Shown here: one piece after another, positions 1 through 9,984 of the stretch
Layout of the letters: each line of letters opens with the position of its first letter
How positions within the stretch are numbered: position 1 is the stretch's first letter
Source of the DNA: Zopfochytrium polystomum
Taxonomy: Eukaryota; Chytridiomycota; Chytridiomycetes; Chytridiales; Chytridiaceae
Direction: 5' to 3'
DNA: 64,000 nt
Assembly (NCBI GenBank): GCA_025765615.1
Contig: JAIVFJ010000071.1
Coordinates: 219,192-283,191, forward strand
Notes under the pieces: model-generated
Told to the model about the DNA's origin: nothing
Seen by the model: only the letters and a program-made list of their open reading frames with translations
The model's database searches: none
Translations under genes and position numbers: made by a program

Positions 1-129
1 CTCGAGAGCCGCAGTCGCCTTTGAGCCCTGCGGCTTCCTTTTTTCTTCGTGTTGGTCTGTGATGTCGCTTGGCTTTGGCCTCAAATTGTTTTTCCTTGTC
101 TGTTAAAAATGGACACCGTTGCTCGTGGT

Positions 130-400
130 GCCTTCATTACATACTTTTATTGTTTACCAACTTGCAACACTACTTCCGCCGACCAGAGGGTGGTGGTACA
201 AATACTAAATGCTCGTTCGTTTTCCGGAACTGATTGTAAGTTGGAAAACTCAAATCTGACCGTCGAGCGAGACCACAATAAAAGAACAAGGAACCATTAT
301 CCTTTTCAGCATAAACTGCACAACGCCAAAACGACACACCTTTGCCTTGCAACCACATTTCTGCAAGCGTGGGTAGCTGCTCTACCGCCTTGCAGATGCA
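130..400 (-). other. probable 3' UTR of the bromodomain-like gene
   Basis: No convincing exon is seen here. On minus an AATAAA-type polyadenylation signal lies near 146-151, about 250 bases past the stop codon. This suggests the transcript ends around 120-140. Confidence 0.35.
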
Positions 401-2346
401 TTAAGCTTGAACGCAAAAGGCTTGTTTGGCGGGAAGAGCGCCTCGGTAGGCCGGATCGACTGCCACCAGCGACTGCATCGCGCCCTGGAGCGGCAGACGC
501 GGGATGGCAGCCGCTGTGGGCGCGTGTGAAAGGAGCTCGGCGAGGTTGTCCGCGACGCGCGTTGCTGTGGTTTGGAAACATGAAAAAAAGAAGTAACCAA
601 AAGTTTAGGGGGAATGAGGACAGCCAGCCAGCGGACACGGCAGCAACAAGAACTGCAGCCAGAACAAACACTCACCTATCCCCACTTCCTCGCCACCAAC
701 GCCGCCAGACGCGCCCACGCCGACGCCAGACCCGAGGTCCCGCGCCACCCTCGCCTCCTGGACGACGGCCAGCAGCTCCAGCAGAACCGCGCTTTCCCGC
801 AGCAGCATCAGCTCCCCCGCGGTTCCGCCGACACCGCCGCCGTCGCCGCCTCCGTCACTGCCGGTCCCGTCCTCCCCAGACATGAACACGTCCCCGTCCC
901 CGTCCGCGTCACCCTCGTCCCCGTCCTCCTCCTCGTCGTCGCCATCAGCGTCGTCGCCGTCGTCGTCAGCCCCATCCGGCGCAAAGTAGTTCCGGAAGAC
1001 AGCGTCGACGTCGATGGCCTCGGCCTCCCGCAGGAGCCGCGTCGCGGCGGCGAGGTCCTTCTGGGACGGGAAGCGCAGGAGTGGGGCGGCGCCGGGCGCA
1101 ACGTCGGCGGGAGGGTGGAAGAGGGATAAGATGGAGGCAGCGGCCGGGTCGTTGGTGGCGGCGAGGAGGGCCGGGAGCTCGACGTGGGGCACGCCAGAGT
1201 CGGACGAGTCGCTGGTCGGGGCGAAGGCGCTGAAGGGGGTGTAGGGAAGAGAGGTTGCTGATTGCGAGAGACGTCGATGCCCACCAGGGAAAAGAGGGCG
1301 GGTGTTGGGTTCATTAGCCGAAGTCCAAACCTCACGGAACATCAAATGGGAAACACTTACGCAGCGGGGTCACATTTTCCGTCTCTCTCCGACGTGCGAG
1401 TCGACTCGCTTCAGCCGCCGAGTCAAAGTCGCCCAGCGCTCGCACGTGGTTCGGTTCAAGGGACGGTGTAGCTCCGACGCGGACCTTCATAAAGTCGGAC
1501 GACGCTGGTCCGCGACAAAAACATCAACCGCGAGGAAAATTTGCAAACGAGTTTCAACCTTTTTTTTTTCCAAAACAAAACAGGAGCAAATCATCCTCAC
1601 CCGGAATCTGGCTGTCTACCAAGTTGGCCGAACTGGAGCTGGTAAAATAAAACAGCCCGTCATCGCCCTTCCGGGCGAGCGCAACTCGATCAAACTGCAC
1701 CAAAGCTCTTTTAGGGTTTCTTCCTCCTTTCGATGCAGATTTCAGAAACAGAAGCCCAGTTACCTCGTCCGAGGGCGACACGTAACCGGTCGCATCAGCA
1801 AGCCCGTTCGTCCCTGCTGTGGAGGGCCGGTGCGCTGCGGTCGTTGGGAATCCTTCACTCGCGATCGCGTCCACCAGCGCCAGCGTAAATTTGTGCAACT
1901 TGGCAGCCTCGAGCTTCACGGCTTCGTCCCCCGTGTGCAAGATTTTGACATGAAGGAAGACGGCCTGGACCTCGCGCTGGCGTTCCGTTCATCGAAAAAT
2001 ACAAAAACAAAACGAGAGAGAAATCGCCGGATAAGGAGAAGCAAAACACCCCTCAGGCAGACCAAAATTATGAGGGAAAAAAAAAAAGCAGCAGCCAAAT
2101 CGCAGCCCCTAAACGCACCTGGAAATGCGCAAGGTCTTCAAACTGGTTTGAGCGAGCGGCTTCCAGCAGCGCGGACAGGTTGGACGAGGTGAGGCCCGCT
2201 GGGGCGGCCAGGGTGGTGGTGGCGACGGCGGCGGTCGAGGCCGCCGTGGCCGTCCGTCGCGCAGAGGATCGGGTCGCTACGGCAGGTGCGGCAGTGGCGG
2301 CGGCGACATCGGGAGGCGGCGAGAAGAAGCCTTGCGAGTCTTGACT

Positions 2347-2377
<31 letters not shown>

Positions 2378-2750
2378 GGTTTGCCCCCCCGCGATTGTCG
2401 GGTTTCGTGTGAGCGGAAGCCTGGTTAGGTTGGTGGCGCGTTGTTGCGGTGCGAAGTCCCTGATCGCGGCAACCAAACCCCAGCAGCGAGCGAGGGTCTA
2501 TTGAGTCTATTGACCTCCCCCAAAGTGACGAAGCCCATAATTCGAGAAGCAGAAGTGGGCGAAAAGGGCGGCGGCGCAGGGAGAAGCAGAGGAAGAATGA
2601 GGAGAAGAAGAGTAACGAAGAAGCTCACGCGATGAGGAGGGCGACGGCGCTTTCGAGACGGGCGTTCAGGCGCGCCCGGACGGCGGCGGCATCGGCGTCG
2701 GCGTGGTGTGCGGCGGCGGAGGCGATGGCGGCGGGGTCTGGCGTCGTCAT
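401..2750 (-). CDS. bromodomain-like acidic protein, six exons
   Basis: Six exons on minus fit GT-AG rules and stay in frame: 2629-2750, 2119-2344, 1601-1976, 1361-1504, 676-1257 and 401-564 (537 aa). The ATG is at 2750. Residues ~25-130 resemble a bromodomain: a helix followed by D-S-Q-G-F-F-S-P-P, then a stretch ending F-x-R-E-V-Q-A-V-F and L-E-A-A-K-L-H-K-F, as in the helix B/C region. The acetyl-lysine-binding Asn position reads His (V-F-L-H-V-K). After exon 5 begins there is a long Asp/Glu tract (positions ~880-985), then a Leu-rich C-terminus. Such proteins act in chromatin remodelling (RSC/polybromo type), but I cannot name the subunit. Intron 1 contains a long poly-A run on this strand. 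The gene model is firm; the bromodomain call is moderate. Confidence 0.72.
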
Positions 2751-2829
2751 TGGCTTTCTGGGACTTGTCAAGCGGGGGTGGGTGGTCGCTGTATAATTAA
2801 TTAATCCACAATATTTCTTTTCGCTCCTT

Positions 2830-4360
2830 CCTTGTCAGCGATCCCAGGCAATAGCCGGAGTCGCGCGGTTCATTGAGTACGTCGACCAGCCGATCATCGT
2901 GTTGGGGGCAACTGAGATGCCGCCGGGAAGAACGTCGTGCTGGTCGGCATAGCGCGCGTCGCTGGGCACGCTGGGGTGGAGCCTGAGAGTTTGGTCGAAG
3001 CTGCGCACTGTTACAACTCAAAAAAAAAAAAAAAAAATAGGGCAAGGTGCATCAAGCTTACACGGCGGTAACATATGTCAACTCTTTGACGCTGTCATAG
3101 GTCGGCAACCTCTCGTGCACAACAGGTTCGACCTCGTGGCGAATCTTCTGTACCACATCAGGCCGCTGTGCCAGATCAAAGATAGCCCACGACAGTGCCG
3201 TCGCAGTCGTATCTCTTTCCCAAAAAGACAGTCAACAAATTTACAAAATGGTAGGTAATTTCAGTCGATCGGCAAGAAGCAAGTTGATCATCGCGTCCCT
3301 CAAATCCTTGTCCGAAAGCCCGTTGCCAGCCTCGTCGCGGTCCTCCATAAACAGATCCAGCAGGTTTTTCCCCGCCCCGCGGCCGGTTTCTCCCCCGCTT
3401 CGCCTTTCGCTGCCGCCCGCCGCGCTCCCATTTTGCCGCAGGCGAACTCGTCCACCACATTGGTCAGGCGTCGAATCTCTCGGTTTTCCTTGTTGGGGGA
3501 ATGGACAGCAGCTTTACAAAGGGGCTCTGCCTTCTCGAGTAGAGAAGCGGGCCGAGGCTGTCGAACGCGACTGCAAAGACTGGTGGCGAATTGATGTTTT
3601 CAAGACACTCCAATCTTTAGTGGAATGCGAATTCTGCGAAGCTGGCGGAGGCGGGGGTGGGGAATGCGTGATGAGAAAACGGCCACAAGCGAGGCAGGAA
3701 CAAGTTCATGTACCTGTCAGTGACCATGGCGCGGAAAGACGCGTCAAAGTCCAGAACTTTGCTGGATTCCGCAGCTTGCTTCAAGTTCTGGAGGAGTACC
3801 GTTGTGGTTCGGTGAAAGGCACGCCTGGAAGCCCATCCATCAGAAACAAATTTTCGCGCTCGTGAACAGTAGTTGGATCCTCAGGTCATCGGCTCGCGAA
3901 TGCTTTTTGTTTGAATATCAACGATGCGACCTTACGGGTCCGCCTCCACTGCAGCGAGATGACAGTTCGATCAGTTGCGAGTGTACACGATTAGACCACG
4001 AAAAGGCCATACCGGTTCTCCATTGACAACAAAGATCCCATCACCCAGCAACGGGTAAAACGAACTCCTCACTTGCGGTACTTTTCAAAGCTATCCCTGA
4101 GGATGTGTTGCACCACGGCTGGATCCACAGTGTGAAGCATCGCGGTGATACCGTACCCGTTGGGCACATTTGCCGACCTTAAAGAAAGAAAACGAAGTTG
4201 TTCGAGACGGTTAGCCGGCAATATAAGTTGAGAAAAGTTCTCAGACAGTCACCAGTTTGGGCCAAGGACCTTGAACGGGTCCAATAGCATGTCGTATCGT
4301 CGATGGCGGCTTTTCGCAAAGAGGGGCACGTGGCCCCACAGGTAGTGTTGTGGGGGGCTG
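2830..4360 (-). pseudogene. cytochrome P450 relic, N-terminal to K-helix part
   Basis: Conceptual translation in several frames follows a fungal P450 in order. The N-terminal part (Y-D-M-L-L-D-P-F-K near 4270) comes first, then V-D-P-A-V-V-Q-H-I near 4110-4140 and L-L-G-D-G-I-F near 4040. The helix I motif D-T-T-A-T-A-L-S-W lies near 3195-3215 and the helix K region near 2975-2995. The ExxR motif reads Q-T-L-R, so the essential Glu is lost. An in-frame stop interrupts the exon near 3600, and frame changes occur near 4080, 3450 and 3390. The heme-binding part is absent on this strand; the sequence stops just upstream of the next minus-strand gene. It is a non-functional relic, and some of the frame changes could be assembly indels. 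Confidence 0.75.
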
Positions 4361-4424
4361 GGGACGCCTGCGATCAGGGGTCGGCGGGTGCGGAGGTGCG
4401 TGCGGATCACCAGCAGCGCGAGGC

Positions 4425-4676
4425 GTAGAGTTCGACCCGGGCCGCTTGCTGCAGGTCGACAGCGAGTCCGGCGGAGTCGTGTTAAAGCGCGAGTCGCCGT
4501 TCAAGTGGCCCTCGTTCAACGGCGGACCGCGGCTGTGCCTCGTGCAGACGATGGCGTGCTGTGGGCGGTTCGACTTTTGGCTTGTGGATCCGGAGACGGT
4601 GTGGTATGCGGGCGGGCTGACGCTGAATATGAAGAGCGGGATGAAGGTTTTGGTCAGAGAGGCGCGCGAGGGATGA
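4425..4676 (+). pseudogene. cytochrome P450 C-terminal fragment, inverted
   Basis: The plus-strand frame reads E-F-D-P-G-R-L-L, then F-K-W-P-S-F-N-G-G-P-R-L-C-L and ends L-T-L-N-M-K-S-G-M-K-V. This is the end of a CYP52/CYP63-like P450. The heme-thiolate Cys codon is at 4536-4538; the last Gly of FxxGxRxCxG is Val. The helix L stretch after the Cys is shortened. It lies head-to-head with the minus-strand relic at 2830-4360. Either an inversion split one gene, or two relics of related genes sit back to back. Confidence 0.75.
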
Positions 4677-5292
4677 AGCTCATTGTTCCGCACCGCGTCG
4701 CTCGGGCAAAGGAAGGGGTGTTTTGAATGCTTCAATGGCTTCCTTCAAGCTTCTGGTTAATAACCGTCCATTGAAAAAGAGAAGAAACACAGCCACTCGC
4801 GGAACAATTCTATCAATAGTGTTCGCGAAAAACGCTTTTATGTGTTCATCGACCATCGCGCAGAGAATCCGTAGCACTGTTTGTACTGGTGCCACGGTAA
4901 GGGCGATCTCCAAAGAGTGAGTCCACTCCGCGCCGCCACGGGACACGTGCCACCCACAACCACCACCACCACCAAACCAGCATTTGGCGCTTGGATGGCC
5001 GCCGCGCACAGCCCCAACAACAATCACAACAATCAAGGTTTGGGGCTGTGGCGGGAATGACTGCGCGGGTCCTTCTTGTTATTTTAGATGTTTATTATTT
5101 ACTTACACTTACATATGCGCTTTTTCTTGTTTGTGGAAAGAGAGAGAGAGAGAGAGACAAAGAAATTATTTCCAAAAAAGATCCGCAGGAATTGTGGCTG
5201 TTCTCAAGGTTCTCTCTTCTTCTTTTGGAAATATATTTTCCCCAAAAAAAAATGAGGAAACAAAAATTAATTTTTTTGCATATGCATATACG

Positions 5293-5302
5293 TATATATA
5301 TA
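5293..5302 (+). promoter_or_regulatory. TATA-like element
   Basis: An alternating TATATATATA stretch sits 84 bases upstream of the ATG at 5386, in an AT-rich leader. It is a plausible core promoter for the following membrane-protein gene. Confidence 0.4.
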
Positions 5303-5385
5303 CATATTTGTATACACAGGACAAACGCAAACGAAAACCGAAAAAAAAAGAACAAAGAGAAAAAACAAATCAGACATACAGAATT

Positions 5386-5865
5386 ATGTCGTCGCCCTCT
5401 GGAAACGAGCCGAGCAGAGAAGCAGCGGTCATCGACGCGACGACGACGACAACGACGACGACGACGACAACGGCGACACCTTCATCCGCCAGCCCCGCGG
5501 ACAGTAACCTGTCGCCCTCGTCACCCTCGTTGCCCTCGTCGCCACCGCCTGCCAACGACCCCACTACCACCTCCACCACCTCCCCCGCCGACCCCCGCAC
5601 AGCCAACGCCGACGACAACGGCTTGAGCCGCACCTGCATCTACGTCGGCATCTCCGCGGCCTTGCTCGTCGTCGTCGCCGTCGTCGTTGTCCTTTGCGTG
5701 GTCAGCGGCGGCGCCGTGGGCGATTGTCCTTGCGGCGATTGTTCTTGCGGCGATTGCGATTGCTGCGCAGACGCAACCGTGGACTCTCACGCGCCAGTGC
5801 AGGGACCTTCCGCCGAACAACAACAGAGCGGACGGTACCCCGCGCAGACGGCCATGACGAGCTGA
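5386..5865 (+). CDS. single-pass membrane protein with Cys-rich tail
   Basis: This is a 159-aa open frame starting at the first ATG after an A-rich leader. Residues ~20-80 are rich in Thr, Ser and Pro with a poly-Thr run, typical of an O-glycosylated stalk. Residues ~84-112 form one hydrophobic membrane segment rich in Val and Ala. Directly after it comes a short repeat of D-C-P-C-G / D-C-S-C-G / D-C-D-C-C. There is no signal peptide, so a type III (N-out) orientation with the Cys cluster in the cytoplasm is likely. The cluster could bind metal or be palmitoylated. I do not recognise a family. Confidence 0.6.
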   Translation: MSSPSGNEPSREAAVIDATTTTTTTTTTTATPSSASPADSNLSPSSPSLPSSPPPANDPTTTSTTSPADPRTANADDNGLSRTCIYVGISAALLVVVAVVVVLCVVSGGAVGDCPCGDCSCGDCDCCADATVDSHAPVQGPSAEQQQSGRYPAQTAMTS

Positions 5866-8440
5866 AAATGGCTGTTGCCCAAAGCGGCAAGAGAAAACAA
5901 TAACAAAAAAAAAAATGCGGAAGAAGAGAAGAGAACCCTGGCTGGGAGTGTCATTGCACTGGGTTTACTACTTCAACCCTCTTTTCCTCTTCTTCGCCCT
6001 CAACTGCTCTCTGCAGAACAAATCCAAAAGTGTCTCCCCTGTTTCTTGTTTTTTGTTTCTTATTTTCTTTTTCTCCTTCCTAGAAAAACAATTGCCTCAC
6101 CCCTCATCCGACTTTTGTCCCAACGCCTGTCGTGAAACTATCCTTTTCGTGTTTGCACTCGACAACAGAAGTCCTGTCGCTCGCGCGCACCATCCCCGGG
6201 CGGACCGGATCAGATGAATTTTGTTTTCTAGATGGGTGGCTGTGCCTGTGCACAGACAAAATAATATAAAAATAAAAAACCTCACCCACTAGCTCAATTG
6301 CAACCAACAAAATATTTCCAAAGGTAATTCTGCTTGCTGGGAATCAACTTCAAGAAAAAAGATCACCTGGAGGCTCGAAGCAGAAAGTGGTGTTGTAACA
6401 TGAATCTGCTGGCCAATTTTTTGCTCTACTCAGAACAGTGAGAGCTGACAACAGCAGTTGAGATTTCTCACTAGGAAGCCAGCTTCCCATGTCAACAGTG
6501 ACCTCATTGTCACTGCGGACGCGACTTGAATCCAACGAAAAGTGTTTGTTGGAGATGGCGGTGCACATCTAGGGTTGCTTGACATCGCCATCCACACTGT
6601 CGTCTTGCGGGCTATGCCCGCTGGGTGAGTTGAACTGCGCTGCTGGAGGGGTTGAAGTGGGAATGATGGGAATAACTTGTCGTAAAAACAGTGAGTGAAC
6701 TTAATTAGCGAATTCAATCGTTTGGGCATTGCGTTCAGCCAGCGGTTTAGTCAAATATCTGATCAGCCAGTGCTCTTCGGTCCAAGCCCATCTGATTGGT
6801 TTCCATCCTCCGGCATGTCCAAAACAGGAAGCCAACGATTTCCCTCACGAATATCATCAAAATTCGGCCGTGGTGGAGGCAGAGCTCCGCTGACGGAGAA
6901 GCAGAGGAAGGAGAGGCAGGCATAGCTGCGAGGAAAGCGGAACCGAAACGCCTACCACGTCTACCCCAATACTTGGCAGCGCGTCCCCTGCGCCGCTCTG
7001 AGCTCCTATATCGTCACCATCCTCCGCCGCACCTCAGCGGCTGAGAGTCCATTATGCGATCTTCGAATCGAATTTGGTTGTAGAGTCCGGTGTAGGGGGA
7101 ACTACGACTGAACTCTAAACTAGGACTCACACATCGTGACTACCACCTAATGGTCTGGCAGTGGCGCTCGCCAGAGTAGAAGGAATGTGGCATCCCTCAA
7201 CATTTACAGCCATCTCCAAGGACAGGAAACTCCCGCTCTATGAACGGCCAAACATACTAGATATTGCGCACAGCGTTATTCACTACAACTTCCCACACAC
7301 ATTTATGCATGGTCAGAGGTTCATTAGTGCATGGAGGGTTGTACATTATAAGCGTCCTCCCGTGAGCAAGGTCAACATGCACTGGTGTAGTACCAGTCCT
7401 GTGCAGTCACAAGGAGTCCATCCTGATGAAGGGCAGCTGGGGCTTGTATTTACAGGAGCTTTATAGGGGGAAGGGGGGTTTCAGTAGAAAACAAATCTAA
7501 TTTTTTAGCAATGGCATTTATTCAAGGTTGGGTTGGTTGTTTTAAGAGAGATCAATGAGGCTGCTTCTCCAAGGGCAGCTATTTATGTGGAGAGGGGCAT
7601 TAGGAAAGAAAGAAAAAGAAAGAAGAAAGAAAGGAAGAAAAATGTATGAAGAAAAATGAAAGAAAGGAAGAATGAAAAAATAACGACAAGGGAGAAAAGA
7701 TAAGAGATAAGAAGCATTTCCAAGATTATGTAAACATGTTAACAAGGGGGGTCTAAAGTTTCTCAGACCCTAATTGTAACTCAAGAGCCAAAGGGAGCTC
7801 TTCCTCACTATCAAAGATAGTGAAATATAGTGCAATTAGAGTGAGGAGCTTGACGATTGGTCCGAATGATTAGTCTACATTGTAGAAAAATTTTAGAAAA
7901 ATTATGGGAACGACCAGAATTGATACCTCTTTCTGAGGGTCATACATTATGTATAAAATAAATGATGTGTTATATGTCGCATAGTACAGGAAGAGCTCGT
8001 TGAGAACCTAGACTATGGCCAGCACTATATGTGAGATACTTGAGAATCTCATTCCATGCTGAGATGGAGAATCTCATTCCATGCTCATCTCAGCAACAGG
8101 TTGAACATTGGTTTCACCCTTGTACCCTCACTCCGTTCCCACCGTCCCACCATTCCACTCTGAGATGCAGCTGTTGAGATTTGAGCCTAGGAAGCCAGCT
8201 TCCTATGTCGACGATGGCCTTGTCACTGCTGCCAATGCAAGTTACACAAAGTCGGGTAAGCTGAAAGGCCTTATCTGAATCCAACAAAAAGAGTCTGGTG
8301 AATCTAGCTTTGCTTTCCCAGGCTTCACCTACAAGGACAATGTGATTAGAATCACACTCAATGGGTTCAGAGAAATGTTGAACTGGGGCAGCTCACAGCA
8401 GCTCCAGGTCAGCTGACTGTTGTCTGAACCAATGTTGAAC
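5866..8440. other. gene-poor region with repeat relics
   Basis: No intact gene is supported. A segment near 6440-6560 resembles 8165-8300 (shared ctgttgagattt and taggaagccagcttcc), so a dispersed repeat is present in two diverged copies. Bases ~7600-7700 are a GAAA-rich purine tract. A 101-codon frame at 7161-7466 lacks an ATG and recognisable motifs. Confidence 0.5.
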
Positions 8441-8448
8441 CAGGGACT

Positions 8449-8680
8449 GGTTGATTTGAAATGCCCCTGATGATTTCAAATCATCTTTCCTCTGTGGGAA
8501 GACTGGTCACTGCACAGACTTCTGGACAGACCTTGGCTGATTTGAAATGCTCCTGAAGATTTCGAATCGTTTTCCCTCTCTGTAGGGAGACCAGTTGCTT
8601 GCACACTGGGCTCCACACAGAGCTTGGTTGATTTGAAATGCTCTGAATATTTTAAATCACCCTCCCTCTGTGGGAAGGGG
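8449..8680. repeat. three tandem palindromic repeats
   Basis: Three imperfect copies start at 8449, 8534 and 8626 (spacing 85 and 92 bases). Each begins with GGTTGATTTGAAAT or a close variant. Each contains an inverted pair GATTTGAAAT / ATTTCAAATC and ends with a C/T-rich block plus TGTGGGAAG. They lie ~100-330 bases upstream of a TATA box and look like a repeated cis-element. Confidence 0.7.
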
Positions 8681-8776
8681 TTTACAACACCTCCCCAGAG
8701 CAAAGTCATGTCTGAAGCAGTTTGCAACTTGTTCAGATAGGCAAAACAGGGAAACTGGTCAACCTCCCTGCAGGAG

Positions 8777-8784
8777 TATAAATT
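8777..8784 (+). promoter_or_regulatory. TATA box of an LTR-like unit
   Basis: TATAAATT lies downstream of the tandem palindromes and upstream of the duplicated 9003-9567 segment. Polyadenylation-like AATAAA motifs occur near 9348 and 9523. The arrangement enhancer-like repeats, TATA and poly(A) signals fits a retroelement LTR, but no partner LTR in direct orientation is in the window. Confidence 0.4.
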
Positions 8785-9002
8785 GGGCAGAGTTTTCTTA
8801 TTGAAAAGAAAGGCACTCTCACTCCAATTTTCCAGTCCCTGACTTACCCACTTGCCCTTGGTCGCTTGCTACGCTTGCTCCCTTGTACAAGTTCTCAATT
8901 CAAGCCTCAGTTCCTCAACCCTTCAACCTTCTTGCAACGCCGCCTCCACTCACGACGTCACCTTCTTCACTGCAACTTCAACTACCACCACTGTTGCCGC
9001 AG

Positions 9003-9567
9003 TGGGCAAGCGCAGGGGATCCTCACTCCAACACAGAGCCAGCAGTGTCACACAGTCGGTGGGCCAGCTGTATTCCCCACCTCTGGCCCCTTAAGAGGAG
9101 CCCACGAAGGGACCATGTACTCACCTGGGTGTGTACCACTCTCACTACCCTCGCCTTGTGAGCTAGATGGATTTGAAGGGACTCTGTATTGGTGCCAAAG
9201 GACAGAAATCGGATTGAAGGAAAAAGGAAAAAGGGAAATAGCCCAAAAACATAGAGAGCGAAAATTGACAAGTCAACCCCCTGGCTTGGAGCATCCACCA
9301 CAAATGCTCTAAGTCTGCAGCCCTATGCGTGTATGTACAAGTGCCAAAAATAAATAATAAATTAGGCGGGCGTGGGGTACAGCCTGTCAGGCGCCCCATC
9401 CCAAGGCAGTCAGGCAGTCTCTGCCGCAAATACACTTTGATAACTCCTTGGACTAAAAAACAGGGAATAATAATAGGGGTCCTGATCCTTGCAGTTTTAT
9501 AACAGGGACACTTGTTTTTGCAAATAAAATCCCTAGACTTTATCACTGAGACCTCAGTGTAGTCTAG
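9003..9567 (+). repeat. left arm of a large inverted duplication
   Basis: This segment matches the reverse complement of 14785-15460 over nearly its full length. It runs from 'ggcaagcgcaggggatcctcac' variants through 'ccaaaaataaataataaatt' to 'ctttatcactgagacctcag'. It lacks a ~115-base block present in the right arm. It is probably a repeat-family member in opposite orientation or an LTR pair rearranged by inversion. Confidence 0.8.
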
Positions 9568-9649
9568 TATTATACTGTGTCAGTCAGTCTTCATTAACTT
9601 GTCAGTCAGTCTTCATTAACTGGTTTTGCGCACTGATCAACTTGTACCA

Positions 9650-9960
9650 GATCACCCATCCAACACACGGTAATGACGCCAATTATTGGTGCAATCCATC
9701 TGTTTCCAGCGGAAGGCGTGCTGCCAAAACCCCGAGTTCCATATGCTCCTTCGCATGTTTCCACCAATGGACCGAGAGAAGATCGTTAGCAGCTTCACAT
9801 TCACGGCAAAGTTACCAGGGTCAACACGAAATTGCAAGTAAACGAGCTGTCCAAAACGCGCAGCAGCCAGAAGATTCTTGGTGAAGAAGAGCAATGATCG
9901 TGTTATGGCATTGTGCTCAAAAGAGCACCGTTGACAGCACGTGGGATGATTGAGTGGTTT
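9650..9960 (-). other. coding-like fragment
   Basis: On minus an open stretch reads like protein (…F-F-T-K-N-L-L-A-A-A-R-F-G-Q-L-V-Y-L-Q-F…). It is followed upstream by a 26-base poly-A (positions 9959-9984). It may be a processed transposon fragment or a stranded exon. No family is recognised. Confidence 0.3.
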
Positions 9961-9984
9961 TTTTTTTTTTTTTTTTTTTTTTTT

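Noticed and set aside
4680..5036. 118-codon minus frame
   Set aside because: Low-complexity Gly start and no motif; overlaps the plus-strand leader of the 5386 gene. Not supported as a gene.
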